DNA from: Lysobacterales bacterium
Lineage (GTDB): Bacteria; Pseudomonadota; Gammaproteobacteria; Xanthomonadales; SZUA-38
NCBI GenBank assembly: GCA_030065125.1
Contig: JASJDM010000023.1
Location: 62,001 to 126,000 of the forward strand
Direction of reading: 5' to 3'
Length of the DNA: 64,000 bases
In this document: in pieces, positions 63,231 through 64,000 of the stretch
How the letters are laid out: every line of letters starts with the position of its first letter
How positions within the stretch are numbered: the first letter of the stretch is position 1
Translations under genes and position numbers: made by a program
The notes under the pieces: model-generated
The model's database searches: none
The model's input: the letters and a program-made list of their open reading frames with translations, nothing else
What the model was told of the DNA's origin: nothing

Positions 63231-64000
63231 TTACAGCGTGTTTTCGAACAGGCTGACAAACTTGGGCGAAAATGCTGCGATGTAAGGGGAAAACCTGCCG
63301 TCCAGTTGCTTAATGGAGCGAATATCGTTTCGGGCCTGGGTCAGCAGGGCATCATTGCTTTCTCCATCCAGCACGTAGAGGTTGTACCGGGCAGCCGCCC
63401 GGAACAGGTGGGCCTGGACCCGGGCCCGGGTATCGCTGAAGGAACCGGGGTCCGCCAGCCTGGCAGCGTCGCCGTAACGTCCGGAAAAATAAGCCTCGGC
63501 TGCCCGGCGCAGCGGCTCCGGTGGCGTGCGGCGGGCTATTGCGCGCTGCTGGTTTTCGAAGTCCTGGACGGCCTGGCGATACTCTCGAATCTTGCTGTTG
63601 ATCTGGCGCGTCAGGTCCCGGTACTGGCTGACCGGGGCGGAAGCGCTGGCCTGCAGCGCGGCTGAGCGCCGGTTGAAGTCCTCCAGTTCGCGCCCGATGG
63701 ACTGTATGGATGAATCCGAAATATCCGCATTGAGCGAGGTTCGGATGGACGCGGTGGCTCGAATCAGCTCGGTCCGTGCCTCATTGCGCTCCCTGGCGAC
63801 GCGCTCCTGGCTTTGCTGCCGCTCAATTTCGGTCAGACGGGTCGCCACTGCCGCCAGCACGGTCTGTACCTGGTCGTTTTCGCCTCCCGCCTCGGCAGAA
63901 ACCGCCTCAATGGCGTCAGCGTCACGCCCTGCTTCGGCGCCTTCCAGCCGGGACTGCAGTCCGCCAACCCGGTCCCGGCTCCGCTCCAGTGTTGCCTGCC
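63231..64000 (-). CDS. Coiled-coil protein with TPR-like C-terminus, C-terminal part (runs off the window)
   Basis: The minus-strand frame is open from the window edge at 64000 to the stop at 63231, at least 256 residues; the N-terminus lies outside. Residues visible from the edge are Arg/Glu-rich coiled coil (LEGAEAGRDADAIEAVS, then AAVATRLTEIERQQSQERV). The last 100 residues are helical repeats (RRAAEAYFSGRYGDAARL, ARVQAHLFRAAARYNLYV) with the AEAYFSGRYxDA pattern of tetratricopeptide repeats. I do not recognise the family. An internal GTG at 63860 looks like a start but the frame continues above it. Confidence 0.6.
   Translation of the reverse strand, partial: QATLERSRDRVGGLQSRLEGAEAGRDADAIEAVSAEAGGENDQVQTVLAAVATRLTEIERQQSQERVARERNEARTELIRATASIRTSLNADISDSSIQSIGRELEDFNRRSAALQASASAPVSQYRDLTRQINSKIREYRQAVQDFENQQRAIARRTPPEPLRRAAEAYFSGRYGDAARLADPGSFSDTRARVQAHLFRAAARYNLYVLDGESNDALLTQARNDIRSIKQLDGRFSPYIAAFSPKFVSLFENTL

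Overview
The window is about 63-64% GC chromosomal DNA from a Gram-negative gammaproteobacterium. Lipoproteins with lipoboxes, an OMPP1/FadL barrel, an OmpA-type lipoprotein, a pilus retraction ATPase, COQ7/UbiG ubiquinone enzymes, ETF-QO and AceK all point to an aerobic, respiring, outer-membrane-bearing cell that can use fatty acids or ketone bodies. The many secreted proteins of unknown function (DUF1501/DUF1800 pair, DNRLRE protein, 1121-aa propeller ending in FADGFE) recall the Xanthomonadales/Chromatiales border, for example Wenzhouxiangella-like lineages. That placement is an inference and genus is not claimed. No rRNA, tRNA, prophage, insertion sequence or CRISPR array was found.

Layout. 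1-5.7 kb: partial DUF885 protein, secreted S9 peptidase with two cupins in one operon, then DUF3034 outer-membrane protein with a lipoprotein truncated haemoglobin, a BON-type protein and a small membrane protein. 5.7-11.2 kb: TPR membrane protein coupled to a MerB-like protein, MmcQ/YjbR protein, endonuclease VIII, glutathione peroxidase, DUF3429 and a MerR regulator. 11.3-18.4 kb (minus strand): photorepair and ubiquinone genes joined by overlapping stop/start codons (cryptochrome-like photolyase, CPD photolyase, ubiG, coq7), preceded by a HAD phosphatase and a seven-bladed propeller/pseudo-metalloprotease. 18.5-22.3 kb: deoB-deoA-deoD nucleoside salvage and a DsrE protein. 22.4-31.2 kb: secreted proteins and a tandem universal stress protein. 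31.2-39.5 kb: quinone oxidoreductase, small membrane and secreted proteins, patatin phospholipase, and an operon of flavin reductase, M20 peptidase and DUF1611 protein. 39.5-42.3 kb: MarR and a second M20 peptidase between two repeat elements. 42.3-51.3 kb: maiA, aceK, pilU, OmpA-type lipoproteins, YdcH and the reverse transsulfuration pair. 51.3-56.6 kb: AraC regulator, PhzF protein, dihaem cytochrome and an arsR-arsI-acr3 operon. 56.7-64 kb: acetoacetyl-CoA synthetase, ETF-QO, a TPR protein between two repeat elements, a FadL-type porin and a truncated coiled-coil protein.

The least expected material is not in the proteins. Four intergenic elements (near 39.6, 42.1, 60.4 and 61.5 kb) are built from tandem 8-base units of the GTGACTCC type on the left and the reverse complement on the right, around a core of about 90-100 bases. 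They come in two pairs, each bracketing one or two genes, and the pair at 60-61.7 kb shares an almost identical core. Next to the first element, on the minus strand, lies a candidate small RNA of about 89 nt: a ten-base-pair stem whose 28-nt loop carries three cytosine runs, followed by an intrinsic terminator and preceded by a TATAGT box.

Other points of interest are a cryptochrome-like photolyase that has lost the cysteine loop for its iron-sulfur cluster, a MerB-like protein that keeps both catalytic cysteines but has Gly for the catalytic Asp, a truncated haemoglobin with an apolar distal pocket, and a secreted propeller protein whose protease motif reads HQLGH instead of HExxH.
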